From the NCBI RefSeq assembly GCF_000691165.1, contig NZ_ASJD01000011.1:1-64000 (forward strand): a DNA stretch of 64,000 bases, in the 5' to 3' direction. Shown here piece after piece: positions 18,010 to 25,176 of this stretch. The stretch is from Bacillus safensis FO-36b (GTDB lineage: Bacteria; Bacillota; Bacilli; Bacillales; Bacillaceae). Under the pieces are notes generated by a model. It saw only the letters and a program-made list of their open reading frames with translations. It was not told the origin of the DNA and did no database searches. Numbering within the stretch: the stretch's first letter is position 1; each line of letters starts with the position of its first letter. Both the position numbers and the translations under genes were made by a program.

Positions 18010-18048
18010 GACAAAGAGCTAAAATAGAGATCATTTTAGCTCTTTGTC
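18010..18048 (-). terminator. Terminator of the GAF-STAS gene (minus strand)
   Basis: A perfect 16-bp inverted repeat GACAAAGAGCTAAAAT / ATTTTAGCTCTTTGTC with a 7-nt loop. On the minus strand it is followed by TTCTTTTC; on the plus strand no T-run follows. Confidence 0.7.
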
Positions 18049-18057
18049 AACAATCTG

Positions 18058-18085
18058 AGGCTCATCCATTGAGATGAGCCTTTCT
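18058..18085 (+). terminator. Hairpin with T-rich tail, likely end of the yxe transcript
   Basis: Stem AGGCTCATC / GATGAGCCT with a 6-nt loop, followed by TTCTTT on the plus strand. It is nearly identical to the hairpin at 17859 and on the other side of the intergenic repeat. Confidence 0.55.
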
Positions 18086-18108
18086 TTATGGAGTCACAAA
18101 ATCATAAT

Positions 18109-18954
18109 TTATTCATTCTTGGTAAACGTCAATCCAATATGAGCAAGTGCCTGTGGTAAGTCTTTCCGGATGGTGATGTCTTTAAACGATATATTGGATT
18201 GAATCGCACTTAAAGCAAGGTCTTGCTTAATGCCCGTTAAAACTGCCGAAATTCCTAAAAGTCTCAGTGTTTGTGCATAGCTGACCAAATATTGAATGCT
18301 TTGTTCATTCAGGCTTTTTGTTCCCGATACATCAATGACCAAATGAGAGAGCGACAGCCTGTAGCTTTCCTGTAAAATGGTTTCCAAAATATGCTGAGCA
18401 CGTGTCTCTTCGATATCACCAAGCAGAGGAAGCACGGCGACACCATCAACAACAGGTACGATCGGTACAGACAATTGCTTAATCTGCCGGTTAGCACGGT
18501 CTAGTTCGAGAACGTAGCTTAATAAAGAAGCCATCGTTTCAAACATATACACATGCTCTTCTGTGAACTGCTTCGGCCTCAAATCAAGTCCACAAATCGT
18601 CCCGTAGTTCGTCCCATCTGTAAAATCAATGGGAACCCCAATAAACGAGCCGCTTTGAAGGTGTTTCGTGACCTCTAAGTATTTAGAACGGTCATCCCTC
18701 GAAATGTCAGGGATCACAAGTGTATCCTGATGATCGACCGCCAGTTTGCAAAATGTTTTTTCGTAAGGAAGTTCTTCTCCTTCTTCAAGAAGCTGCTCGT
18801 CATGATTTAGCACCTTTACAATCTGATTGGTGTTTTGATCATTTTTAGCAATAAACAGTGTATTCACATCAATGAATTGACTCATCATGTTTAAAATACT
18901 AGTAGAAGCATCATGAAAATTGCGAAACTGTTTTAATAGTTGTTGACGAGGCAT
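18109..18954 (-). CDS. GAF-STAS protein, RsbR-like stressosome component
   Basis: A 281-residue cytoplasmic protein. Residues about 10-155 form a GAF sensor domain (FCKLAVDHQDTLVIPDI and SFIGVPIDFTDG...ICGLDL motifs); residues 170-280 form a STAS domain with the RsbR-type opening VPVVDGVAVLPLLGDIEETRA. RsbR paralogues build the stressosome that controls SigB. A Thr occurs at the first phosphosite-like position (GDIEET), but the second, usually DT after the SG strand, reads SLNEQS, so it may be a degenerate partner. I chose ATG at 18954 because AAGGAGT lies 10 bases upstream; the longer frame from 18984 would include that site. It is monocistronic. Confidence 0.8.
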   Translation of the reverse strand: MPRQQLLKQFRNFHDASTSILNMMSQFIDVNTLFIAKNDQNTNQIVKVLNHDEQLLEEGEELPYEKTFCKLAVDHQDTLVIPDISRDDRSKYLEVTKHLQSGSFIGVPIDFTDGTNYGTICGLDLRPKQFTEEHVYMFETMASLLSYVLELDRANRQIKQLSVPIVPVVDGVAVLPLLGDIEETRAQHILETILQESYRLSLSHLVIDVSGTKSLNEQSIQYLVSYAQTLRLLGISAVLTGIKQDLALSAIQSNISFKDITIRKDLPQALAHIGLTFTKNE

Positions 18955-19083
18955 TGTTTTAGGACTCCTTGTAGCTCCGAACATAGGCCGGAACGTATAG
19001 TTGATGTGTCTCTATCATACAAAATCAAACAAGAAATAGATACACTTTAATGCGCAAAAACACTCTGATCGTCGAGATGAAAA

Positions 19084-19112
19084 AGACTGCCGATCCAAAG
19101 ATCTGGCAGTCT
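19084..19112 (-). terminator. Terminator of aspartokinase gene
   Basis: Stem AGACTGCC / GGCAGTCT with inner GATC/GATC pairing. On the minus strand it is followed by TTTTTCATC. Confidence 0.8.
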
Positions 19113-19117
19113 GCTGA

Positions 19118-20494
19118 TTAAAGAGAGACAGGGACAGTAGACATGGAGAAAAATTCCTCATACAAGGCTTGGACAGCTTCTTTTTCTTGCGCCGCTTTGA
19201 CGCCAAACATCATGCTGACCTCTGAAGAGCCTTGATTGATCATTTCAATATTGACCTTCGCTTTTGACAGCGCCTTTGCCGCTCTTGCTGTTGTGCCAAC
19301 ATTATGACGCATCGCTTCTCCTACAACCATAATCAGCGAGAGATTTCGCTCTAAAACGACCTCATCTGCATCAAGCACGAGCTTCAAGCGGTCTAGCAGC
19401 TCCTCTTCAATATGCTGCTCCTCCAGCTGATCCTGCCGTAAAATAATGGTCATATCATCAATGCCAGAAGGTACGTGCTCATACGTAAGCCCGTATTCCT
19501 CTAATGTTTGCAGCACCTTACGTCCAAAACCAACTTCTCTGTTCATCAAATATTTACTAATGTAAATGCTGCAAAATCCATTGTCTGAGGCAATTCCAAC
19601 AACAGGTCCATTTGTATGATCCCGCTGATTTACGATTTTTGTCCCTTTTGCCGACGGGTTGTTGGTGTTTTTAATCTGAACTGGAATACCTGCACGGAAG
19701 GCAGGAATAAGTGCTTCATCATGGAACACAGAAAAACCAGCATAGGACAGCTCGCGCATTTCCCGGTATGTCAGCTCTGTAATCTCTTTCGGTTCATGAA
19801 CGATTGTTGGATTGACGGCATAGACAGCATCGACATCTGTAAAGTTTTCATATACATCTGCCTTCAAACCGTTCGCCAAAATGGAGCCGGTAATATCGGA
19901 GCCGCTTCGCGAAAAGGTGACGATGTCTCCCGCTAGACTAAAGCCAAAAAAGCCAGGGAATATAATAATGCCAGAGCGCTCTCTTAATTTGTACAAATGA
20001 TCATAAGACTCCGGCAGGACTTGCGCTTGGCCAGGCTCATCGCTCACGAACAAACCAGCTTCCTTTGGATTCACATAATGAGCTTCAACACCCTGGTGGC
20101 GGAAATAGGCGGCAATGAGCTTAGCGTTATTGTCTTCACCGCTTGCTTTAATGGCATCAAGATAGCACTCAGGGCGGGATGAATCAGCCTGTAATAATGT
20201 GTCTAGATCTTGCCTGATGGTATCGATAATGTCTTGACCTAATCCGAGTTCATCCGCTATTGAGGCATACCTCTCGATGACTGCTTCCTTTAAATCATGT
20301 GCTTCGCCTAAACGTAAATATTGTTCACCGCAGCTAATTAATAGATCGGTGACCTTCGTATCCGTTGAATGCCGTTTTCCTGGTGCGGAAACAACGACTG
20401 CTTTTCGAGCTGGATCTGCTGTTACAATGTCAAATACCTTTTGCAGCTGCTTGCCAGATGCAAGTGAACTGCCACCAAATTTAACGACCTTCAA
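19118..20494 (-). CDS. yclM: Aspartokinase III (ThrD/YclM)
   Basis: Phosphorylates aspartate, the first step to lysine, threonine and methionine. The 458-residue monofunctional enzyme has an N-terminal kinase domain with KFGGSSLA at its start, the ASGEDNNAKL block near residue 122 and FSRSGSDITGS near residue 210, then two C-terminal ACT domains (GFCSIYISKYLMN and LIMVVGEAMRHNVGTTARA). It fits B. subtilis YclM in length. I place the start at TTG 20494: GGAG ends just before ATG 20503, too close, whereas the TTG has a 9-nt spacing and gives the conserved KVVKFGG start. The leader shows no lysine riboswitch or T-box. Confidence 0.92.
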   Translation of the reverse strand: MKVVKFGGSSLASGKQLQKVFDIVTADPARKAVVVSAPGKRHSTDTKVTDLLISCGEQYLRLGEAHDLKEAVIERYASIADELGLGQDIIDTIRQDLDTLLQADSSRPECYLDAIKASGEDNNAKLIAAYFRHQGVEAHYVNPKEAGLFVSDEPGQAQVLPESYDHLYKLRERSGIIIFPGFFGFSLAGDIVTFSRSGSDITGSILANGLKADVYENFTDVDAVYAVNPTIVHEPKEITELTYREMRELSYAGFSVFHDEALIPAFRAGIPVQIKNTNNPSAKGTKIVNQRDHTNGPVVGIASDNGFCSIYISKYLMNREVGFGRKVLQTLEEYGLTYEHVPSGIDDMTIILRQDQLEEQHIEEELLDRLKLVLDADEVVLERNLSLIMVVGEAMRHNVGTTARAAKALSKAKVNIEMINQGSSEVSMMFGVKAAQEKEAVQALYEEFFSMSTVPVSL

Positions 20495-20634
20495 TGCATA
20501 CATCTCCTATAGTAAAAATTTTCTCACAAATTGAATAGTTCCTATTATCAACTCTTTTCCTTAAATTATCAAGGTTTTTCTTTACTAGAAATACAAATGT
20601 GTTTTCAGAGAGGACGATATTGTATGAGTATATG

Positions 20635-20667
20635 AAAAAAGAGCCGGCCATATGCCGAGCTCTTTTT
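20635..20667. terminator. Bidirectional-looking terminator after ycnB
   Basis: Stem AAAAGAGC-CGGC / GCCG-A-GCTCTTTT with a one-base bulge and a 5-nt loop, T-run on both strands. It ends the minus-strand ycnB-type gene. Confidence 0.8.
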
Positions 20668-20668
20668 C

Positions 20669-22105
20669 TTATGAAGAAGACGAGGAGGAAGATAGCTCCT
20701 GCTTCATCACTTTATTCTCACGTTTTTTTTCCTTTAAGAAAAAGGAGAGGACGAGTCCAATGACCGCAATCACACCAGAAATGAAGAATGACGTATTCAT
20801 TCCATGAACGGCCGATTTTAATGGATTGGCCAATTCTGCATTTGCAGCAGAGGTGCTCATGATGGAAACAAGCACAGCCGTTCCAATGGAACCGCCTATT
20901 TGTCTCATCGTGTTATTCATCGCTGTCCCATGAGGGATCAAATGAGGCGGTAAAGAGTTAATACCTGCGGTTGTCAACGGCATCATGATCATCCCAACCC
21001 CAATTAAGCGAAGCGTGTAGGCGACCGTAATGAGGGCGATTGATGAATCAAGGGTGAGCAGCATAAACGGCAGGGTGGTAACGGTGAGTATCGTAAAACC
21101 GCCTAATGCCAGCCCTTTTCCGCCGACTTTATCAAAAATCCGTCCAATAATCGGTGACAGGAGTCCCATGAAGAGAGCACCTGGCAATAAGATAAGCCCT
21201 GTATCAAGTGCAGACAGCCCTCTGACATTCTGCGTATAAAGCGGCAGAATCGTCTCTGTACCAATCAATAAAGCAAAGACAAGCATCCCAAGGAAGGTTG
21301 TTAAGCTAAAGATCGCAAATTTAAATACACCAAACTCAAGCATCGGTCTTGTTAAGTTCGACTGGCGCAGGATAAAGAAGAACAAGCTCACAGCGCCGAC
21401 AATCAGCGAAATGAGAACAGTCGCACTCGTCCATCCATACGTGCCGACACTAGAAAATCCATAAAGCAGCCCGCCGAAACCGAACGATGACAAGATGACA
21501 GATAAGACATCAATACGTGTCTCTCTTTGCTGCGTCACATTTTTCATTAAGAAGAAAGCAAGAATGAGATCAATGATACCGATTGGCAGAACAATATAGA
21601 ACAAGAACTTCCAGCTGAAGGAGTCGACAATCCAGCCGCCAAGTGTTGGCCCAAGTGCAGGTGCGAACGAAATGACAAGTCCGACCATGCCCATTGCCTG
21701 CCCGCGTTTTTCTTTCGGGAAAATGGTTAAAAAGATCGTTTGCATCAGCGGCATTAAAATCCCTGCACCGGCTGCCTGCACGATACGCGCAGCAAGTAAC
21801 ACCGGGAAATTTGTTGCAAATGAAGCAAGAATTGTACCGGCTGTAAAGATGCTAAGTGCCGTTAAAACTAAAGAACGGCTTGAAAATTTCTCAATGAGGA
21901 AAGCCGTAATAGGGATGAGAATCCCGTTTGTCAGCATAAAGGCTGTTGTAAGCCACTGTCCTTTGCTGACCTCAATATTGAAATCTTCCATGATATGCGG
22001 GATTGCTGGAATGAGAAGCGTTTGGTTTAAAATCGCAACGAATGCCCCAACGAGGAAAATCCCAACAATCACAGATCGATTATACGATGTAGTTGATTGG
22101 TTCAT
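20669..22105 (-). CDS. ycnB: MFS multidrug exporter, DHA2/LmrB family (YcnB type)
   Basis: A proton-driven exporter of 478 residues with 14 predicted helices. DHA2 motifs are present: LNQTLLIPAIPHI near residue 27, the motif C run GLVISFAPALGPTLGGW near residue 145, and LRLIGVGMIMMPLTTAG later. The C-terminus ends in an unusual run of eight serines. The closest described B. subtilis proteins are LmrB and YcnB; position next to aspartokinase and a TetR gene matches ycnB. ATG 22105 follows AAGAAGGGA. It is 16 bp after the TetR gene and so cotranscribed with it. Substrates are unknown; lincosamide-type or dye efflux is a reasonable guess. Confidence 0.87.
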   Translation of the reverse strand: MNQSTTSYNRSVIVGIFLVGAFVAILNQTLLIPAIPHIMEDFNIEVSKGQWLTTAFMLTNGILIPITAFLIEKFSSRSLVLTALSIFTAGTILASFATNFPVLLAARIVQAAGAGILMPLMQTIFLTIFPKEKRGQAMGMVGLVISFAPALGPTLGGWIVDSFSWKFLFYIVLPIGIIDLILAFFLMKNVTQQRETRIDVLSVILSSFGFGGLLYGFSSVGTYGWTSATVLISLIVGAVSLFFFILRQSNLTRPMLEFGVFKFAIFSLTTFLGMLVFALLIGTETILPLYTQNVRGLSALDTGLILLPGALFMGLLSPIIGRIFDKVGGKGLALGGFTILTVTTLPFMLLTLDSSIALITVAYTLRLIGVGMIMMPLTTAGINSLPPHLIPHGTAMNNTMRQIGGSIGTAVLVSIMSTSAANAELANPLKSAVHGMNTSFFISGVIAVIGLVLSFFLKEKKRENKVMKQELSSSSSSS

Positions 22106-22121
22106 GTTATCCCTTCTTTAT

Positions 22122-22988
22122 CTATAAAATGATGTTTTTGAGCTGTGACACGTTTTGTGATAAAACGCTGTTTTTGCCTAAATAATCGAGCAGTGAGCTG
22201 ACTAAAAAGGTTCTCGGTTCATTCTTTGATAATTCTTGATTGAGCAGCTCATACGCAGAGAGGAGATCGTCTTTTTCTTCTCCGTTTGACAGTGCGTGAA
22301 GCTCTTGTTTGATCTTCGTTAAGTACGAGATGACAAGTTTTTCTTCATCATATCCGTCCTGTGAGGAAAACAAATAAGATTCCATCAGCTGATCTGTTAA
22401 CACAGGCTCAATTGAGCAAGGTTTTTTCGATACACGGTCCATCACACCGATAATCATCTCGGCAGCATTTTCTAATTTGATGTTCTTGTGCTCAATCGCC
22501 AGCATTAAGATGAATTCTCTCATTAATCCATTGAGAACAATCACGAGATCCCAGACATAAGGAGCGACAGATTCACCATATGTGCTCAAAATTATGTCTC
22601 TGTGCCGCTGCATGATAATGGAGCGTGTCTCGCGTAAGTGTTTAATGACAATAGGCGAATGCTGAGAAAAAGCTTCAAAGGACAGCATGTTCAAAAATTT
22701 ATGATTCTCTTTAAACTCTTCAAGCTCAAGCTTGATCTTCTTTGTGAATTTTTCCTTTTTGGACAGCGTCGTTTCTGAATGAATGATGCGGGAAATCTCT
22801 CTCATTTTGCGCTGATTGTATTTAATCAGTTCTAATAGAAGAGCTTCCTTTGAATCAAACAGTTTATAAATAGACGCTTTTGATATTTTACAGGCATCGG
22901 CAATTGACTGCATGGAGACACTCATATAGCCTTTTTGAGAAAATAATTTCTTTGAAACCCGCAAAATCTCTTCTTGCTTTTCGTTCAT
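22122..22988 (-). CDS. ycnC: TetR-family transcriptional regulator (YcnC type)
   Basis: A 288-residue TetR-type repressor. The N-terminal helix-turn-helix is clear (ILRVSKKLFSQKGYMSVSMQSIADACKIS, residues about 7-35); the long C-terminal region is the ligand and dimer domain. Such proteins usually repress the adjacent exporter and themselves. Start at ATG 22988: AAAGGA is 9 bases upstream, whereas ATG 22994 would leave only 3. A promoter and a pair of GGTCAC repeats lie directly upstream, as expected for autorepression. Confidence 0.86.
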   Translation of the reverse strand: MNEKQEEILRVSKKLFSQKGYMSVSMQSIADACKISKASIYKLFDSKEALLLELIKYNQRKMREISRIIHSETTLSKKEKFTKKIKLELEEFKENHKFLNMLSFEAFSQHSPIVIKHLRETRSIIMQRHRDIILSTYGESVAPYVWDLVIVLNGLMREFILMLAIEHKNIKLENAAEMIIGVMDRVSKKPCSIEPVLTDQLMESYLFSSQDGYDEEKLVISYLTKIKQELHALSNGEEKDDLLSAYELLNQELSKNEPRTFLVSSLLDYLGKNSVLSQNVSQLKNIIL

Positions 22989-23023
22989 CTTCATAAGTCC
23001 TTTCCGAATCGGCGAAACCATAG

Positions 23024-23049
23024 GGTCACAATGGAAACCGAGTGGTCAC
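23024..23049. promoter_or_regulatory. Candidate operator of the TetR regulator: GGTCAC direct repeat
   Basis: GGTCAC at 23024-23029 and again at 23044-23049, a 20-bp (two-turn) period, located between the promoter -10 and the ycnC start codon. This is where an autorepressor would block transcription. Confidence 0.5.
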
Positions 23050-23056
23050 TTTTGCT

Positions 23057-23085
23057 ATGATAACAAAACCAATGCCCTAAGACAA
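23057..23085 (-). promoter_or_regulatory. SigA promoter of ycnC-ycnB
   Basis: On the minus strand: TTGTCT, 17 nt, TATCAT. The predicted start lies just upstream of the GGTCAC repeats. Confidence 0.6.
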
Positions 23086-23100
23086 GAAAATGAACTTAAA

Positions 23101-23129
23101 AAAATACCCGTCTGCATGACAGGTATTTT
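23101..23129 (-). terminator. Orphan leftward terminator in a divergent intergenic region
   Basis: AAAATACC-C-GTC / GAC-A-GGTATTTT with a 5-nt loop; on the minus strand GGTATTTTTTT gives a strong T-run. The flanking genes diverge, so no annotated minus-strand gene ends here. It could be a relic of ycnD/ycnE, which lie at this place in B. subtilis, or stop leftward read-through antisense to the ArsR gene. Confidence 0.6.
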
Positions 23130-23270
23130 ATCCTTCCGCATGTGCGGTATATATTTTTGTTTTGCCGTGAAGTTCGATGACCAAAATGTCTTTCTTCAAA
23201 GCAGTCTCATTACTCATAGACGTTTGTGAAGCCATATCGTTACTTGACCGTCAGCTTCAGGTGAATGAGA

Positions 23271-23299
23271 TTGTATGTTGGCACAAAATACGATACATT
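23271..23299 (+). promoter_or_regulatory. Candidate promoter of the ArsR gene, giving a leaderless mRNA
   Basis: TTGTAT at 23271-23276, a 17-nt spacer, TACATT at 23294-23299. A start 6-7 bases further falls on the ATG at 23306. Confidence 0.5.
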
Positions 23300-23307
23300 T
23301 ATTGTAT
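23288..23307. promoter_or_regulatory. ArsR-type operator overlapping promoter and start codon
   Basis: ATACGATA, 4 nt, TATTGTAT: an 8-4-8 inverted repeat with one mismatch, of the AT-rich shape bound by ArsR/SmtB proteins. Its right arm covers the first two bases of the ATG. Confidence 0.6.
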
Positions 23308-23617
23308 GACGAATCCAAACCATCCAAATAAAGAAGATATGAGACTGATTTCTGTGCTGCACGCATTGGCTGATCCAATCCGGTTAGAAATTGTCCGCTG
23401 CTTAGCAGAGGCGGGGGAGAGGACATGCGGCACGTATGAGATGAATATTGCCAAATCCACGCTTTCCCATCACTTCAAAGTGCTGAGGGAGGCAGGCGTC
23501 GTGAAAGTGAGAATTGACGGGAAGCACCGTTACTATTCTTTAAGAAAAGAAGACATCGAGACCGCTTTTCCTGGACTCATGTCATCGATTCTAGCTATAG
23601 ATAAAAAGCGGTGGTAA
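23306..23617 (+). CDS. yczG: ArsR-family winged-helix regulator (YczG type)
   Basis: A 103-residue ArsR protein. The winged helix is plain: [22 protein letters not shown] near residue 12, recognition helix [16 protein letters not shown] near residue 49, wing [14 protein letters not shown] near residue 67. The metal-site motif ELCVCDL is replaced by TCGTYEMN, so sensing may not involve a metal. Start at ATG 23306, from family length; there is no Shine-Dalgarno, and promoter and operator placement suggest leaderless translation. A frame running further upstream exists but adds residues with no family match. In B. subtilis yczG also lies beside gabR. Confidence 0.85.
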   Translation: MTNPNHPNKEDMRLISVLHALADPIRLEIVRCLAEAGERTCGTYEMNIAKSTLSHHFKVLREAGVVKVRIDGKHRYYSLRKEDIETAFPGLMSSILAIDKKRW

Positions 23618-23651
23618 GCCAGCTGTCTGTGAAGGGCAGCTGGCTGTTTTA
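23617..23651 (+). terminator. Terminator after the ArsR gene
   Basis: Stem AGCCAGCTG / CAGCTGGCT with an 11-nt loop, then GTTTTAT. It overlaps the end of the convergent gabR gene. Confidence 0.75.
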
Positions 23652-25073
23652 TTTCCCGAAAATGGCGTCATACAGCCGTTTTACTGCCGGCTGAATATCC
23701 TCTTGCTTCATATGTGAGAAGCCGAGGACGAGCGGAACAAAGCCTGGCTGATGCCCCGGCAATTGCTCATCAAGGGTAAAGCGATCCATTCCGTACATTT
23801 TCAGCTTTCTTTCTTTCGCTCGCTGTAAAATCTCATGCTGCGTTCGATTTGAGCGAAACTCTGCAATAAAATGAAGCCCGGCATTTTCCCCAATAATCCG
23901 CACATTGTCAGCAAAAACCGTATTGAGCTCTTCAATGAGCTGCTTCCGTTTTTCCTCATATAAACCATTCATTCGTTTAATATGCCGTTGATACGCCCCA
24001 TCTTTTATAAAATGAAGAAGGGTGTATTGTGTAAAAAGATTAGCTGTTTGAATGAAAAAATGCTGTTCCTCCTTATAGCGTCTCAATAAATGCTGAGGCA
24101 GCACCATATAGCTTAGCCGCAAGCCGGGCAGCAATGATTTTGAAAAGGTGCCCATATAAATGACTTTGTCATATCGGTCAAGACTTTGCAGCGCCGGAAT
24201 GCTGTCTGTGCCATATTTAAATTCACTGTCATAATCATCCTCAATGATATAACGGTCTGGCTGATCAGCTGCCCAGTTTAACAGCTGAATACGCCGGGAA
24301 ATCGGCATAATCACCCCTGTTGGAAATTGATGTGAAGGGGTAATGATCAACACATTCGGCTGTTTTTTATGAATGTCGCTCATCCGCACACCTTTTTGGT
24401 CAATGCCAATCGTTTCAATTTGGTGATGATTGTTTTTCAGCATTTGATAGAGCCTGCGGTAGCCGGGGTTTTCTAGCCCGTATACTTGATCGGCTGGAAG
24501 AATGCTTGATAACGAATGGATCAGTGACTGTGTGCCTGCACTTAAAATGAGCTGTTCCGGATAGCATTTGACTCCTCGCGCAAGTCCGATCAATCGGGCA
24601 ATCGTTTCCCTCAGCTCATACACACCTTGTGGATGCGGAAGCTCACCGAAGGCATCTTGGTGGAGATGGATCGCCTTTTGTTCACTTTTCAGCCAGCTTT
24701 TAAATGGAAAGTTCGCTGTATCGACGGAGATATGTGAAAAGGAATACCAGTCGTCTCGTGCAATCGGTTCTTCCTTTAAATCTACAGGAAGAGAAGAGGA
24801 TTTTAGCTGACCAGATTCATGAAACGTTTCTAGTGATTCCACGAAAAACCCTTTGCGTTCAACCGAATATAAATATCCCTCGGCAAGCAGCTGCTGATAG
24901 GCGCCATTCACTGAATTAACGCTGACGTTTAGTGCACCCGCTAACTCTCGTTTGGACGGTAATTGATCATGCGGCTGAAGGTTGCGGTTTAAGATTTCCC
25001 CTTTAATTTTCGTATAAATTTGATGATAAATATATCCGTTTTGCCCTGTTTGATCTAGTTGAATTGTCAGCAT
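23649..25073 (-). CDS. gabR: GabR, MocR-family PLP-dependent regulator of GABA use
   Basis: A 474-residue chimera of a GntR winged helix (residues about 10-75, QLPSKRELAGALNVSVNSVNGAYQQL) and an aminotransferase-like domain with the PLP lysine in TFSKSLLPGLRLSY. In B. subtilis GabR binds PLP and GABA, activates gabTD and represses itself. It is divergent from gabT, with the B. subtilis arrangement; ATACCA-type half-sites are in the intergenic region. Length and order make the assignment firm. Confidence 0.92.
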   Translation of the reverse strand: MLTIQLDQTGQNGYIYHQIYTKIKGEILNRNLQPHDQLPSKRELAGALNVSVNSVNGAYQQLLAEGYLYSVERKGFFVESLETFHESGQLKSSSLPVDLKEEPIARDDWYSFSHISVDTANFPFKSWLKSEQKAIHLHQDAFGELPHPQGVYELRETIARLIGLARGVKCYPEQLILSAGTQSLIHSLSSILPADQVYGLENPGYRRLYQMLKNNHHQIETIGIDQKGVRMSDIHKKQPNVLIITPSHQFPTGVIMPISRRIQLLNWAADQPDRYIIEDDYDSEFKYGTDSIPALQSLDRYDKVIYMGTFSKSLLPGLRLSYMVLPQHLLRRYKEEQHFFIQTANLFTQYTLLHFIKDGAYQRHIKRMNGLYEEKRKQLIEELNTVFADNVRIIGENAGLHFIAEFRSNRTQHEILQRAKERKLKMYGMDRFTLDEQLPGHQPGFVPLVLGFSHMKQEDIQPAVKRLYDAIFGK

Positions 25074-25093
25074 CTCATCATTCCATCCTCTCT

Positions 25094-25135
25094 GGTACCA
25101 TGAAAAAAATGATATTGGTACTTTCTATCATACCA
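25094..25135. promoter_or_regulatory. Candidate GabR binding region between gabR and gabT
   Basis: GTACCA at 25095-25100 and ATACCA at 25130-25135 are direct repeats with start-to-start distance 35 bp; TTGGTA at 25115-25120 is inverted relative to them. Direct ATACCA repeats are the known recognition element of GabR in B. subtilis. Confidence 0.6.
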
Positions 25136-25176
25136 AAAAATATTCAGAATAATAAAAAAGGATATAAAGGGGATGG

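Noticed and set aside
20504..20634. Lysine riboswitch before aspartokinase
   Set aside because: The upstream stretch is short and lacks the conserved L-box core and a terminator/antiterminator pair.
21672..22127. 151-codon frame antisense to the MFS exporter gene
   Set aside because: Shadow of a strongly supported membrane-protein gene; no start signal and no recognisable domain.
23177..23305. 43-codon N-terminal extension of the ArsR protein
   Set aside because: The extension has no family match and would run through the promoter and operator; family length supports ATG 23306.
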